A stretch of 10,347 nt of DNA, from NCBI GenBank assembly GCA_913041095.1, contig CAJWIB010000066.1, positions 1-10,347 on the forward strand. Direction: 5' to 3'. The DNA is from an uncultured Rhodospirillaceae bacterium (GTDB lineage Bacteria > Pseudomonadota > Alphaproteobacteria > Rhodospirillales > UBA2165). The notes under the pieces are model-generated. The model saw only the letters and a program-made list of their open reading frames with translations. It did not search any database and had not been told where the DNA came from. Positions 1 through 6,940 of this stretch are shown here, one piece after another (the first letter of the stretch is position 1; every line of letters starts with the position of its first letter). Made by a program: the position numbers and the translations under genes.

Positions 1-536
1 GTAATTTGACCAAGTGGCACCAAGCGCACTCCCGCCGATATTAAGTTCGCGGTGAAGGCATGAAAGTAGGCGAGCAAGGCGGCCTGCAGCGGAACCTGCG
101 CTACCGCAGCAACAATGGCAACTGCAATCGCGTAAGTTACCTGCCGGTCATCAGCCTTGATATCCGCCGCGATTTTCTTGAGCGCGGGAAAGCCACGCGT
201 CTGTAATACCGTATCTAGAAAGGCCTGGCCCTGCGCTGCACTTTCGAGCGCCATTTCTGACGTGCCGCGCATAACATCAGCGCGTTCCACCGCCCATTTT
301 AACCGCTCTTCATCCTTGGCTGTCACCGCCTGCCACGCGGCAATAAAAAGTGCGCCGTCGATCCGTCCGGCTCCTTGGGTGAGCGCGGCCTCAATCCACC
401 CAGTTAAATCTTGCTCGCCCGTGATCCAATCCTCTTCCACCGCATATTCAATACCGTGCGAATAAACATACCCGCCGACTGGAAAGCTCGGCGACAGCCA
501 GGTCATCAAATCAAGAAGATTCGAATCAGTGATCAT
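1..536 (-). CDS. ureF: Urease accessory protein UreF, partial (3' end outside window)
   Basis: UreF is a cytosolic urease maturation factor that works with UreD and UreG to deliver nickel to the UreC active site. The minus-strand frame is open from 536 to the window edge (about 178 codons). Near the N-terminus it reads LMTWLSPSFPVGGYVYSHGIE at residues 10-30, the typical UreF opening, and near the edge a family C-terminal segment ending in RLVPLGQ. Family members are usually about 210-225 residues, so roughly 35-45 residues are missing to the left. Three in-frame ATGs (548, 542 and 536) follow a stop at 564-566. I chose 536 because MITDSNLLDLM places the conserved core at the usual distance, but 548 is equally possible and has a weak GAGAG about 12 nt upstream. 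The start overlaps the ureE end, implying translational coupling. Identity is secure; the start is not. Confidence 0.93.
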   Translation of the reverse strand, partial: MITDSNLLDLMTWLSPSFPVGGYVYSHGIEYAVEEDWITGEQDLTGWIEAALTQGAGRIDGALFIAAWQAVTAKDEERLKWAVERADVMRGTSEMALESAAQGQAFLDTVLQTRGFPALKKIAADIKADDRQVTYAIAVAIVAAVAQVPLQAALLAYFHAFTANLISAGVRLVPLGQI

Positions 537-999
537 GGCCATGTCCATGTGATTTTTTGGCTCTCACATAGGCACCCTGCTCCGGTGAGAACGGAGCGGA
601 TTTGTGCGTGGTGCTCGCGCCCAGGCCTTCGACCATGTGCTGCAATACATGATCATAGATGATCCGCAAGCCGCCATCTGCCAACACCTGCACTGGCGTG
701 TGACGATTGCCTATATGCCAGGCTATGCGCGCGGTTTCGGCTGTGGTCTCACAACGAATATCGAGCACATCTTCATCGGCTGCGTGCACCGCAATCACCC
801 CACCCTCTTCCAACAGTAGCGCATCGCCTTCTTCCAACTGTTTAGCTTCGGCGAGATCGAGCAAAAAAGCACTGCCGTCGTCATCTTCCATCTTAATGCG
901 GCGGCGGTGCCGATCTTCATAGGCGAGTGTTACGGTCGAGAGCACTTCGTCATCGGCCCAGTGATCTGCTTGAATTAAAGTCGTTGCGCGTCTTATCAA
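526..999 (-). CDS. ureE: Urease accessory protein UreE (nickel metallochaperone)
   Basis: UreE is a cytosolic nickel-binding chaperone that supplies Ni2+ to the UreD-UreF-UreG complex during urease activation. The 157-residue product has the family layout: an N-terminal beta domain with TLAYEDRHRRR at about residues 24-34, then a C-terminal metal-binding domain with WHIGNRHTP at 94-102 and YDHVLQHMVEGLGA at 115-128; His117 fits the conserved dimer-interface nickel ligand. It ends in a short His-rich tail (SHGHGHDH), a common feature that gives extra nickel sites. The start is a TTG at 997-999 whose last bases overlap the ureC stop (TTGA overlap). No in-frame ATG lies nearby, and AGAGG 11 nt upstream supports this start. 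The tail codons also contain the ureF start codons in another frame. Confidence 0.95.
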   Translation of the reverse strand: MIRRATTLIQADHWADDEVLSTVTLAYEDRHRRRIKMEDDDGSAFLLDLAEAKQLEEGDALLLEEGGVIAVHAADEDVLDIRCETTAETARIAWHIGNRHTPVQVLADGGLRIIYDHVLQHMVEGLGASTTHKSAPFSPEQGAYVRAKKSHGHGHDH

Positions 1000-2705
1000 A
1001 ACAAAAAATACCTCTGTGCTAAGGGAAGCTCTTCAGCGGGCTCACAGATGAGTAACTCACCATCGGCGCGAACTTCATAGGTTTCCGGATCAACTTCCAT
1101 GTTTGGCTGATAATCGTTGAGCGCCATATCGCTTTTCTTAACACTTCGCGTGCCGGAGACCGGCACCATCTGTTTGACAAGTCCCAGCGCGTCAGCGATG
1201 CCAGCTTGGGCAGCCGCTTCAGACACGAACGTCACCGAACTTTCAATCAACGATTTACCTAGCGCGCCGAACATCGGCCGGTAATGCACCGGTTGTGGTG
1301 TTGGGATCGAGGCGTTGGGGTCTCCCATGGCAGCGGCGGTAATTGTACCGGATTTCAGGACTATGTCCGGCTTCACGCCAAAGAACATCGGCTTCCACAG
1401 GACGAGATCAGCGAGCTTACCGACTTCAATGGAGCCGACATGATCAGCGATACCATGAGCGAGCGCCGGGTTAATAGTGTATTTCGCAATGTAACGCTTC
1501 ACCCGGAAGTTATCATTATCGCCCTGCTCTTCCGGCAGAGCGCCTCGTTGCTTTTTCATTTTGTCCGCCGTCTGCCAGGTCCGGATGATCACTTCGCCAA
1601 CGCGGCCCATCGCCTGACTATCTGATGCAATCATCGAAAACGCGCCGAGATCATGGAGAATATCTTCCGCTGCAATGGTTTCCCGGCGAATACGGCTTTC
1701 GGCAAAGGCAACGTCTTCCGGGATTTTGGCATCTAGATGATGACAGACCATCAACATGTCCAAATGCTCATCCACCGTATTGACGGTAAAGGGCCGGGTC
1801 GGATTGGTTGACGATGGCAACACATTGGCTTCACCACAAACTTTAATGATGTCCGGTGCATGACCACCGCCCGCGCCTTCGGTGTGGAAGGCATGGATTG
1901 TCCGGTCTTTAAAAGCCGCCACCGTGTTTTCAACAAAACCACTTTCGTTCAGCGTATCGGTGTGGATCGCCACCTGAACATCCATTTCTTCGGCGACGCC
2001 CAAACAGGTATCAATGGCCGAGGGTGTCGTACCCCAATCTTCATGAAGTTTGAGCCCACAAGCACCTGCAGCGACTTGGGCGCGCAATTCTTCCGGTTGC
2101 GATGCATTGCCTTTGCCAAAAAAGCCCAAGTTCATCGGCAGACCTTCCGCCGCTTGCATCATCCGGCCAATGTGCCAGGCCCCCGGCGTACAGGTCGTTG
2201 CATTGGTGCCTTCGGCTGGCCCCGTACCGCCACCGAGCATGGTTGTGATACCGGAGTAAAGCGCATCATCGACTTGCTGCGGACTAATCCAATGGATGTG
2301 CGCATCAAGCCCACCAGCCGTTAGGATGCGCCCTTCACCGGCAATCACTTCGGTGCCAGGACCAATGATAATATCAACATCGGATTGAATGTCCGGATTA
2401 CCGGCCTTGCCGACGGCTATAATCCGACCGTCTTTGAGGCCGACGTCGGCTTTAACAATGCTGGTATAATCGACGATCAGCGCGTTAGTAATGACCGTGT
2501 CAACCGCGCCCGTTTCACGGGTGACTTGAGACTGCCCCATGCCATCCCGGATTACCTTACCGCCGCCGAATTTTATTTCTTCGCCGTAAGTCGTTTTGTC
2601 ATCCTCGACTTCAATATAAAGATTGGTGTCGGCCAGTCGCACTTTATCGCCGGTCGTCGGTCCAAACATGGCGGTATAGGCCGAGCGTTCTATTTCATAT
2701 GCCAT
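996..2705 (-). CDS. ureC: Urease alpha subunit UreC (catalytic, nickel amidohydrolase)
   Basis: This is the catalytic urease subunit, which hydrolyses urea to ammonia and carbamate in the cytosol. The 569-residue length is typical. All key residues are visible, shifted by about +2 from the Klebsiella numbering: nickel ligands His136 and His138 (DAHIHW), the lysine that is carbamylated to bridge the two nickels, Lys219, and substrate-binding His221 (GLKLHEDWG), His248 (AIHTDTLNE), His274 (HTEGAGGGHAPDI), the flap Cys321-His322 (MVCHHLD) and Asp362 (ASDSQAMGR). The N-terminus MAYEIERSAYTAMFGPTTGD is the family start. The ATG lies 3 nt after the ureB stop, and GGAAGG inside the ureB end serves as ribosome binding site. 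The stop overlaps the ureE start. Nothing appears broken, so an active enzyme is expected once nickel is loaded. Confidence 0.99.
   Translation of the reverse strand: MAYEIERSAYTAMFGPTTGDKVRLADTNLYIEVEDDKTTYGEEIKFGGGKVIRDGMGQSQVTRETGAVDTVITNALIVDYTSIVKADVGLKDGRIIAVGKAGNPDIQSDVDIIIGPGTEVIAGEGRILTAGGLDAHIHWISPQQVDDALYSGITTMLGGGTGPAEGTNATTCTPGAWHIGRMMQAAEGLPMNLGFFGKGNASQPEELRAQVAAGACGLKLHEDWGTTPSAIDTCLGVAEEMDVQVAIHTDTLNESGFVENTVAAFKDRTIHAFHTEGAGGGHAPDIIKVCGEANVLPSSTNPTRPFTVNTVDEHLDMLMVCHHLDAKIPEDVAFAESRIRRETIAAEDILHDLGAFSMIASDSQAMGRVGEVIIRTWQTADKMKKQRGALPEEQGDNDNFRVKRYIAKYTINPALAHGIADHVGSIEVGKLADLVLWKPMFFGVKPDIVLKSGTITAAAMGDPNASIPTPQPVHYRPMFGALGKSLIESSVTFVSEAAAQAGIADALGLVKQMVPVSGTRSVKKSDMALNDYQPNMEVDPETYEVRADGELLICEPAEELPLAQRYFLF
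1011..1015 (-). promoter_or_regulatory. Ribosome binding site for the TTG start of ureE
   Basis: On the minus strand AGAGG sits inside the last codons of ureC, 11 nt before the TTG at 999. It is the best Shine-Dalgarno match here and helps justify a non-ATG start. The spacing is at the long end of normal, which suggests modest initiation or dependence on ribosomes finishing ureC. Confidence 0.45.
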
Positions 2706-2708
2706 GCC

Positions 2709-3020
2709 CTAGCCTTCCAAGCTTCCATGTATTTTCGCGTTGAATCCATAGATTTCACGCTTGCCTTGGTAGGCGACGAGATCGACCTCACGGGCCTGAC
2801 CCGGCTCAAACCTAACCGCCGTACCCGCTGGAATGTCGAGCCGAAAACCTTTGGTGGCTTCGCGGTCAAATGCGAGGGCCTCATTGGCTTCATAAAAATG
2901 AAAGTGTGAGCCGACCTGCACCGGACGGTCGCCGGTATTGGTAATTTTAAGGGTGAGCACGTCGCGGCCTGAGTTGAGGGTGATCGCGCCGTCTTGGGTG
3001 ATAATTTCTCCGGGTATCAT
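2709..3020 (-). CDS. ureB: Urease beta subunit UreB
   Basis: UreB is a small structural subunit that assembles with UreA and UreC into the trimer-of-trimers urease. The 103-residue protein starts MIPGEI, the family signature, and carries the central segment QVGSHFHFYEANEAL (about residues 36-50), then a GFRLDIPAG segment and an EVDLVAYQGKREIYGFN segment near the C-terminus. A GAGAGAG stretch lies just before the ATG, in the 13-nt gap after ureA. UreB is separate from UreA here, the usual proteobacterial arrangement, unlike Helicobacter where the two are fused. The stop is 3 nt from ureC, so UreB and UreC translation is probably coupled. Confidence 0.98.
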   Translation of the reverse strand: MIPGEIITQDGAITLNSGRDVLTLKITNTGDRPVQVGSHFHFYEANEALAFDREATKGFRLDIPAGTAVRFEPGQAREVDLVAYQGKREIYGFNAKIHGSLEG

Positions 3021-3033
3021 TTAAAACTCTCTC

Positions 3034-3336
3034 TCAGCGTATCGGTTCGTGGACAGTGACAAGTTTGGTGCCGTCTGGAAACGTCGCTTCGACCTGAATA
3101 TCGTGGATCATTTCGGCGATGCCACCCATCACCTGATCGCGCTTGAGAACAGTCGCGCCATCCGACATTAGATCGGCAACATTGCGGCCGTCGCGCGCGC
3201 CTTCAACGACGTAATCACTGATCAGGGCTATTGCTTCCGGGTAATTGAGTTTGACTCCGCGCGATAAGCGCTTACGGGCGACCTCCGCCGCCATTGCAAC
3301 CAGGAGCTTGTCTTTTTCTCGTGGTGAAAGATTCAT
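3034..3336 (-). CDS. ureA: Urease gamma subunit UreA
   Basis: UreA is the smallest structural subunit of the urease complex. The 100-residue length is standard. Family landmarks are MNLSPREKDKLLVAMAAEVA at the N-terminus, GVKLNYPEAIALI at about residues 27-39, a VAD(L)M segment, and a C-terminal QVEATFPDGTKLVTVHEPIR. It has the clearest ribosome binding site in the urease half of the operon (GGGAGG, 6 nt from ATG). It follows a 71-nt A/T-rich gap after ureD, the longest gap inside the ure genes, so translation is probably started afresh here. That would suit a structural subunit needed in larger amounts than the UreD chaperone encoded just upstream; this last point is inference. Confidence 0.98.
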   Translation of the reverse strand: MNLSPREKDKLLVAMAAEVARKRLSRGVKLNYPEAIALISDYVVEGARDGRNVADLMSDGATVLKRDQVMGGIAEMIHDIQVEATFPDGTKLVTVHEPIR

Positions 3337-3342
3337 CTCTTT

Positions 3343-3348
3343 CCTCCC
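3343..3348 (-). promoter_or_regulatory. Strong ribosome binding site of ureA
   Basis: GGGAGG on the minus strand, 6 nt before the ureA ATG, is near the ideal Shine-Dalgarno sequence and spacing. It is stronger than the sites before urtB, ureE or ureF, consistent with high expression of the structural urease subunits compared with accessory proteins. Confidence 0.7.
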
Positions 3349-3371
3349 TTTTCAATAATCTAACTCGGGTT

Positions 3372-3406
3372 AAATTTAATTATTTTAATCTAGGGCAATT
3401 AAATTT
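3372..3406. repeat. All-A/T 10-bp perfect inverted repeat in the ureD-ureA gap
   Basis: AAATTTAATT at 3372-3381 is the exact reverse complement of AATTAAATTT at 3397-3406, with a 15-nt loop. It begins right after the ureD stop and fills half the 71-nt spacer. The stem has no G or C, so as RNA it would be weak. On the minus (sense) strand it is not followed by a U-run, so it is not an obvious terminator. It could be a protein-binding site or a chance product of A/T-rich DNA. I found no convincing sigma-70 or sigma-54 promoter in the gap. Confidence 0.5.
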
Positions 3407-3407
3407 T

Positions 3408-4283
3408 TTACATATTCCATAGTCTGGGTAGGGCTGCCGGCAGTTCCGCCACCTGGTTTCTAAAGGCACACCAAAAGGCGCCGAAGTCGTTGCGCAGCGC
3501 AAAAGCATCCCGCCCCAGCCAGCGCATGACCAAAACCCCGTTGACGAAGGTTGCGCCTGTTAAAGTGGTCGTGTCTCGGGCCGCAAAAATGTCCCGGGCT
3601 GTCGTGAGGTGCTGTTCGGCATCCACGCCGATATAAACTCCCGTCGCCGCGGCCACGGCACTGTTAAAACAGGCTGGTTTGCTAGTTACCGCAGCGATGT
3701 CGTCTTTGAGATGTAGGGCATCCGCCCAAACCAGATGACCATTCTGGGAAACTTCCCAACCATCATGAGCCGAACCGAAACGAAACTGTTCACCATGACC
3801 CAGCCGGCCAAACACCATCATTTCACCGGCGAGCAACCTGCCGCCTTCCGCGACATCAATAGCCGTCGAGCGCCGCAAGCGCGCGCCATCAAACAAAATA
3901 GTTTCCTGCGGTAGATATTCGAGCCAGCTGTTGGGCGCTGCTTCGAGGCGCACGTTAATCTGAGAGTCCGCACCCGCAGAGCGATAAATTTTTTCTGCTG
4001 CCTGTGCCATCACCAGGGCTTGCGCGTGTTCTCCGGTCTCAATCTCAACAGATATTTGATCACCACCAACCAGGCCACCCGATGTTGTCACAATCACCGC
4101 CTGCGTGATGTCGTCTTTTGGCGGGTTCGGAAATAAAATACGCTGCGGGTCTCGCTGGAACAAATCGTCCAACCGCGTCATGCCATCGGCATCCGCGACA
4201 AAACTTAAGCGTGCCCTGCCGTCTACAATTATCGGCTTAGGTGTTGGTGTTTCGTCCTTAGACGGTGAGATAGCGGCGTACAT
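3408..4283 (-). CDS. ureD: Urease accessory protein UreD (UreH family)
   Basis: UreD is the cytosolic scaffold that binds apo-urease and recruits UreF and UreG for nickel insertion. The 291-residue product has UreD landmarks: VTTSGGLVGGD at about residues 65-75, AAEKIYRS at 95-102, and LEYLPQETILFDGARLRR at 121-138, then a GEMMVFGR segment near 153-160. The ATG at 4283 lies inside the end of urtE (26-nt overlap, different frame) and is preceded by AGAGGA, which supports this start. The overlap ties the first urease gene directly to the transporter genes, so the two modules almost certainly share a transcript. The first 20 residues are poorly conserved in this family, so a slightly later start cannot be excluded. 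Confidence 0.95.
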   Translation of the reverse strand: MYAAISPSKDETPTPKPIIVDGRARLSFVADADGMTRLDDLFQRDPQRILFPNPPKDDITQAVIVTTSGGLVGGDQISVEIETGEHAQALVMAQAAEKIYRSAGADSQINVRLEAAPNSWLEYLPQETILFDGARLRRSTAIDVAEGGRLLAGEMMVFGRLGHGEQFRFGSAHDGWEVSQNGHLVWADALHLKDDIAAVTSKPACFNSAVAAATGVYIGVDAEQHLTTARDIFAARDTTTLTGATFVNGVLVMRWLGRDAFALRNDFGAFWCAFRNQVAELPAALPRLWNM

Positions 4284-4953
4284 CTTCCTCTACCATGGTC
4301 TCGCCAGTGCCGTGCATGACAACTTCGCCTCGATCCATAACAGCGTAATCGTCAGCAAGGTCGCGGGCAAACTCGAAATACTGTTCGACCAATAAAATTG
4401 CCATTTCGCCACGACCCGCCAGTAAGCGGATGACCCGTTCGATATCCTTAATGATAGAAGGTTGAATGCCTTCGGTGGGTTCATCCAAAATCAACAAGCG
4501 TGGGCGCGTTACCAGGGCACGGGCAATTGCCAATTGCTGTTGCTGCCCACCGGAGAGATCACCGCCGCGCCGGCTCAACATGTCTTTCAAGACCGGAAAC
4601 AGATCAAAGATTTCATCCTGAACGTGGCGTAGCGCCCGTGGGATTGCCGCAAACCCAGTCTGCAGATTTTCCTGCACGGTCATTAGCGGAAAAATTTCGC
4701 GGCCCTGCGGCACGTAGGCGATACCGCGCGCCGCCCGGTCATACGGCGACATCACCGTGATATCTTGATCTTCCCATATAATCCGGCCATTTTTGATCGG
4801 CTGATGTCCGGCAATCGCGTTAAGCAAGCTGGTTTTGCCGACACCGTTCCGCCCCATCACGCAAGTAACCTTGCCCTTGTCCGCATCGAGCGCGACAGAT
4901 TTCAGGGCCTGACTGGCGCCGTAATAGAGATCGATATCTTGAACATTTAACAT
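4258..4953 (-). CDS. urtE: Urea ABC transporter ATP-binding protein UrtE
   Basis: UrtE is one of two ATPases on the cytoplasmic face of the urea importer and resembles LivF of branched-chain amino acid transporters. The 231-residue protein has Walker A GRNGVGKT at residues 34-41, the Q-loop in VPQGRE near 81-86, the ABC signature LSGGQ at 133-137, and Walker B LLILDEP at 153-159 followed by TEGIQPS, which is typical of UrtE/LivF. The switch region reads LLVEQ with Gln in place of the usual His, as is common for LivF-like proteins. The ATG lies 11 nt after the urtD stop; the only ribosome-binding match is AAGG around that stop codon. Position between urtD and ureD makes UrtE rather than an amino acid LivF the right call. 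Confidence 0.96.
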   Translation of the reverse strand: MLNVQDIDLYYGASQALKSVALDADKGKVTCVMGRNGVGKTSLLNAIAGHQPIKNGRIIWEDQDITVMSPYDRAARGIAYVPQGREIFPLMTVQENLQTGFAAIPRALRHVQDEIFDLFPVLKDMLSRRGGDLSGGQQQQLAIARALVTRPRLLILDEPTEGIQPSIIKDIERVIRLLAGRGEMAILLVEQYFEFARDLADDYAVMDRGEVVMHGTGETMVEEDVRRYLTV

Positions 4954-4964
4954 ACCATCACGCC

Positions 4965-5750
4965 TTATCTGCCTAAGTACACATCGATGACTTGCTCATC
5001 GTTTTGCACTTTATCCAAGGACCCCTCAGCCAGAACCGAGCCTTCATGGAGCACGGTCACCCGACTTTCGAGAGACTTTACGAATTCCATATCGTGCTCG
5101 ACGACGACAACCGAATGATCGCCGGCGATTTTCTTGAGCAGGATTGCGGTTTGTTCGGTTTCAGCATCGGTCATCCCGGCGGCTGGTTCATCGACCAACA
5201 ATAATTCCGGCTCCTGCATCAGCAACATGCCGATCTCAAGCCATTGCTTTTGACCGTGGGACAAGTTGCCGGCAGCGGTTTGGTATTCGTCGCTCAACGC
5301 AATGATACCCAGCACTTCATCGATGCGATCCTGCTGTTCACCACGTAATTTAAACAACAAGGATTTTATCACATCCCGGCTGCCGCTTAGGGCCAATTCT
5401 AAATTGTCGAAGACTGTCTGGTTCTCAAACACTGTTGGTTTTTGAAACTTGCGGCCGATCCCCATATTGGCGATCCGGGTTTCATCAAAACGCGTCAAAT
5501 CAGTAATGCCATCAAATAAAATTTGCCCCTGATCGGGCCGGGTTTTGCCGGTGACCACATCCATCATGGTGGTTTTACCGGCGCCGTTCGGGCCGATAAT
5601 CGCCCGCAACTCTCCTTTATTTACGAAAAAGCTTAAATTATTGAGCGCTTTAAATCCGTCAAAACTGACCGACACAGCATCAAGATAGAGGATTGTGTCA
5701 TGGTATTTTGGCGTCTGGGAGATAGATGTCACTTCAGGGGTAACTCTCAT
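4965..5750 (-). CDS. urtD: Urea ABC transporter ATP-binding protein UrtD
   Basis: UrtD is the second ATPase of the urea importer, related to LivG. The 261-residue protein has an N-terminal leader of about 20 residues, Walker A GPNGAGKT at 53-60, FQKPTVFENQTVFDNL near 102-117 (Q-loop region), signature LSHGQ at 163-167, Walker B LLLVDEP at 183-189 followed by AAGMTDAET, and the switch His219 in VVVVEHD. LSHGQ instead of LSGGQ and the AAGMTD segment are usual for UrtD. It starts 1 nt after the urtC stop; AAGGG inside the urtC end is the likely ribosome binding site. The C-terminus VIDVYLGR is typical for the family. UrtD presumably forms a heterodimer with UrtE under the UrtB-UrtC channel. Confidence 0.97.
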   Translation of the reverse strand: MRVTPEVTSISQTPKYHDTILYLDAVSVSFDGFKALNNLSFFVNKGELRAIIGPNGAGKTTMMDVVTGKTRPDQGQILFDGITDLTRFDETRIANMGIGRKFQKPTVFENQTVFDNLELALSGSRDVIKSLLFKLRGEQQDRIDEVLGIIALSDEYQTAAGNLSHGQKQWLEIGMLLMQEPELLLVDEPAAGMTDAETEQTAILLKKIAGDHSVVVVEHDMEFVKSLESRVTVLHEGSVLAEGSLDKVQNDEQVIDVYLGR

Positions 5751-5751
5751 C

Positions 5752-6939
5752 TTATGCGCCCTTCAAATTCTGGCGCATGTGATTGGAGATGCGGTGAAAA
5801 AAGCCAGTCAAGGATACGCCGCCCGCACGTTTGACGCTAAAAGATGCAACCGAACCGATGATACCTTTGGGGAGAAAGATGGTTGAGAAAATAAACAAAC
5901 CACCAAGGGCATAGAGCCAAATCTCAGGAAACGCACCGGTGAGATAGGACTTAGCGTAATTCACCAGCACACCGCCAAGCACCGCGCCATAAAGTGAGCC
6001 GCGCCCGCCGATCGCCACCCAAATTACGATTTCGATGGAGTTGGCAGGGAGAAATTCGCTTGGGTTAATAATGCCGACCTGCGGCACGTAAAGCGCCCCG
6101 GCGATACCGGCTAGCATGGCGGAGACGGTAAAAACGAAGAGTTGATAATACTCAACGCGGTAACCCAGAAATCGCGTCCGGCTTTCAGCATCGCGAATGG
6201 CGACGAGCACGCGACCCAGTTTGGAAGATACAATATATCGACATAACACATAACCAAACGCCACCGCCAAAGCTGACAACATAAAGAGCGTCACCCGCAT
6301 GCCATCAGTATGGATATTGAACCCGAGGATATCTTTAAAATCGGTTAGGCCGTTATTACCGCCAAAGCCCATATCATTGCGGAAGAAGGCCAGCATCATG
6401 GCGTAGGTCAGCGCCTGGGTGATGATCGAGAGATACACCCCGGAGACTCGCGAGCGGAAGGCAAACCAGCCAAAGACAAAAGCCAGGATACCAGGCACCA
6501 GCACGACCATCAGCATTGCAAAGCTGAAACTATCGAAGCCATACCAGTACCACGGCAATTCTTTCCAGTTCAGGAAGACCATAAAATCTGGCAGTTCGGC
6601 ATTGCCGTAGACACCGCGTGCACCGATCTGGCGCATCATATACATGCCCATGGCATATCCGCCGAGCGCAAAAAACGCGCCGTGGCCAAGGCTTAATATG
6701 CCACAATAACCCCAGATCAAATCAACGCTGAGCGCCAGCAGCGCAAAAGTGAGATATTTACCAAGCAGGCTCACCATGAAAGTCGGCACATGGAAGAAAC
6801 TGTCTTTGGGAACGTAAAGATTCAATACCGGCACGAATATAATCGCCACTAAGATAATACCGAGGAGCCATTTACCGCCGGTATCGGTGAGTAAAAAGGA
6901 AAAGCCGGAACGTCTTTGGAAGGCGGGAGACTGCGACAT
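5752..6939 (-). CDS. urtC: Urea ABC transporter permease UrtC
   Basis: UrtC is an inner-membrane permease of the LivM type that pairs with UrtB to form the urea channel. The 395-residue protein has several hydrophobic segments (first at about residues 24-42), the permease motif GILSLGHGAFFALGGYAMG at 80-98, and a cytoplasmic coupling region SKLGRVLVAIRDAESR at 239-254. WVAIGGRGSLYGAVLGG follows at 307-323. The same frame stays open upstream to 7185, but that stretch reads across urtB in another frame and looks non-native. The ATG at 6939 is right because it lies 1 nt after the urtB stop, has GGAG 7 nt upstream, and gives the normal UrtC N-terminus. The tail after about residue 365 is basic and probably cytoplasmic. 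Confidence 0.96.
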   Translation of the reverse strand: MSQSPAFQRRSGFSFLLTDTGGKWLLGIILVAIIFVPVLNLYVPKDSFFHVPTFMVSLLGKYLTFALLALSVDLIWGYCGILSLGHGAFFALGGYAMGMYMMRQIGARGVYGNAELPDFMVFLNWKELPWYWYGFDSFSFAMLMVVLVPGILAFVFGWFAFRSRVSGVYLSIITQALTYAMMLAFFRNDMGFGGNNGLTDFKDILGFNIHTDGMRVTLFMLSALAVAFGYVLCRYIVSSKLGRVLVAIRDAESRTRFLGYRVEYYQLFVFTVSAMLAGIAGALYVPQVGIINPSEFLPANSIEIVIWVAIGGRGSLYGAVLGGVLVNYAKSYLTGAFPEIWLYALGGLFIFSTIFLPKGIIGSVASFSVKRAGGVSLTGFFHRISNHMRQNLKGA

Positions 6940-6940
6940 C

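Noticed and set aside
1860..2909. Long plus-strand open frames opposite ureC and ureB
   Set aside because: They are antisense shadows of strongly conserved urease genes and contain no recognisable domain.
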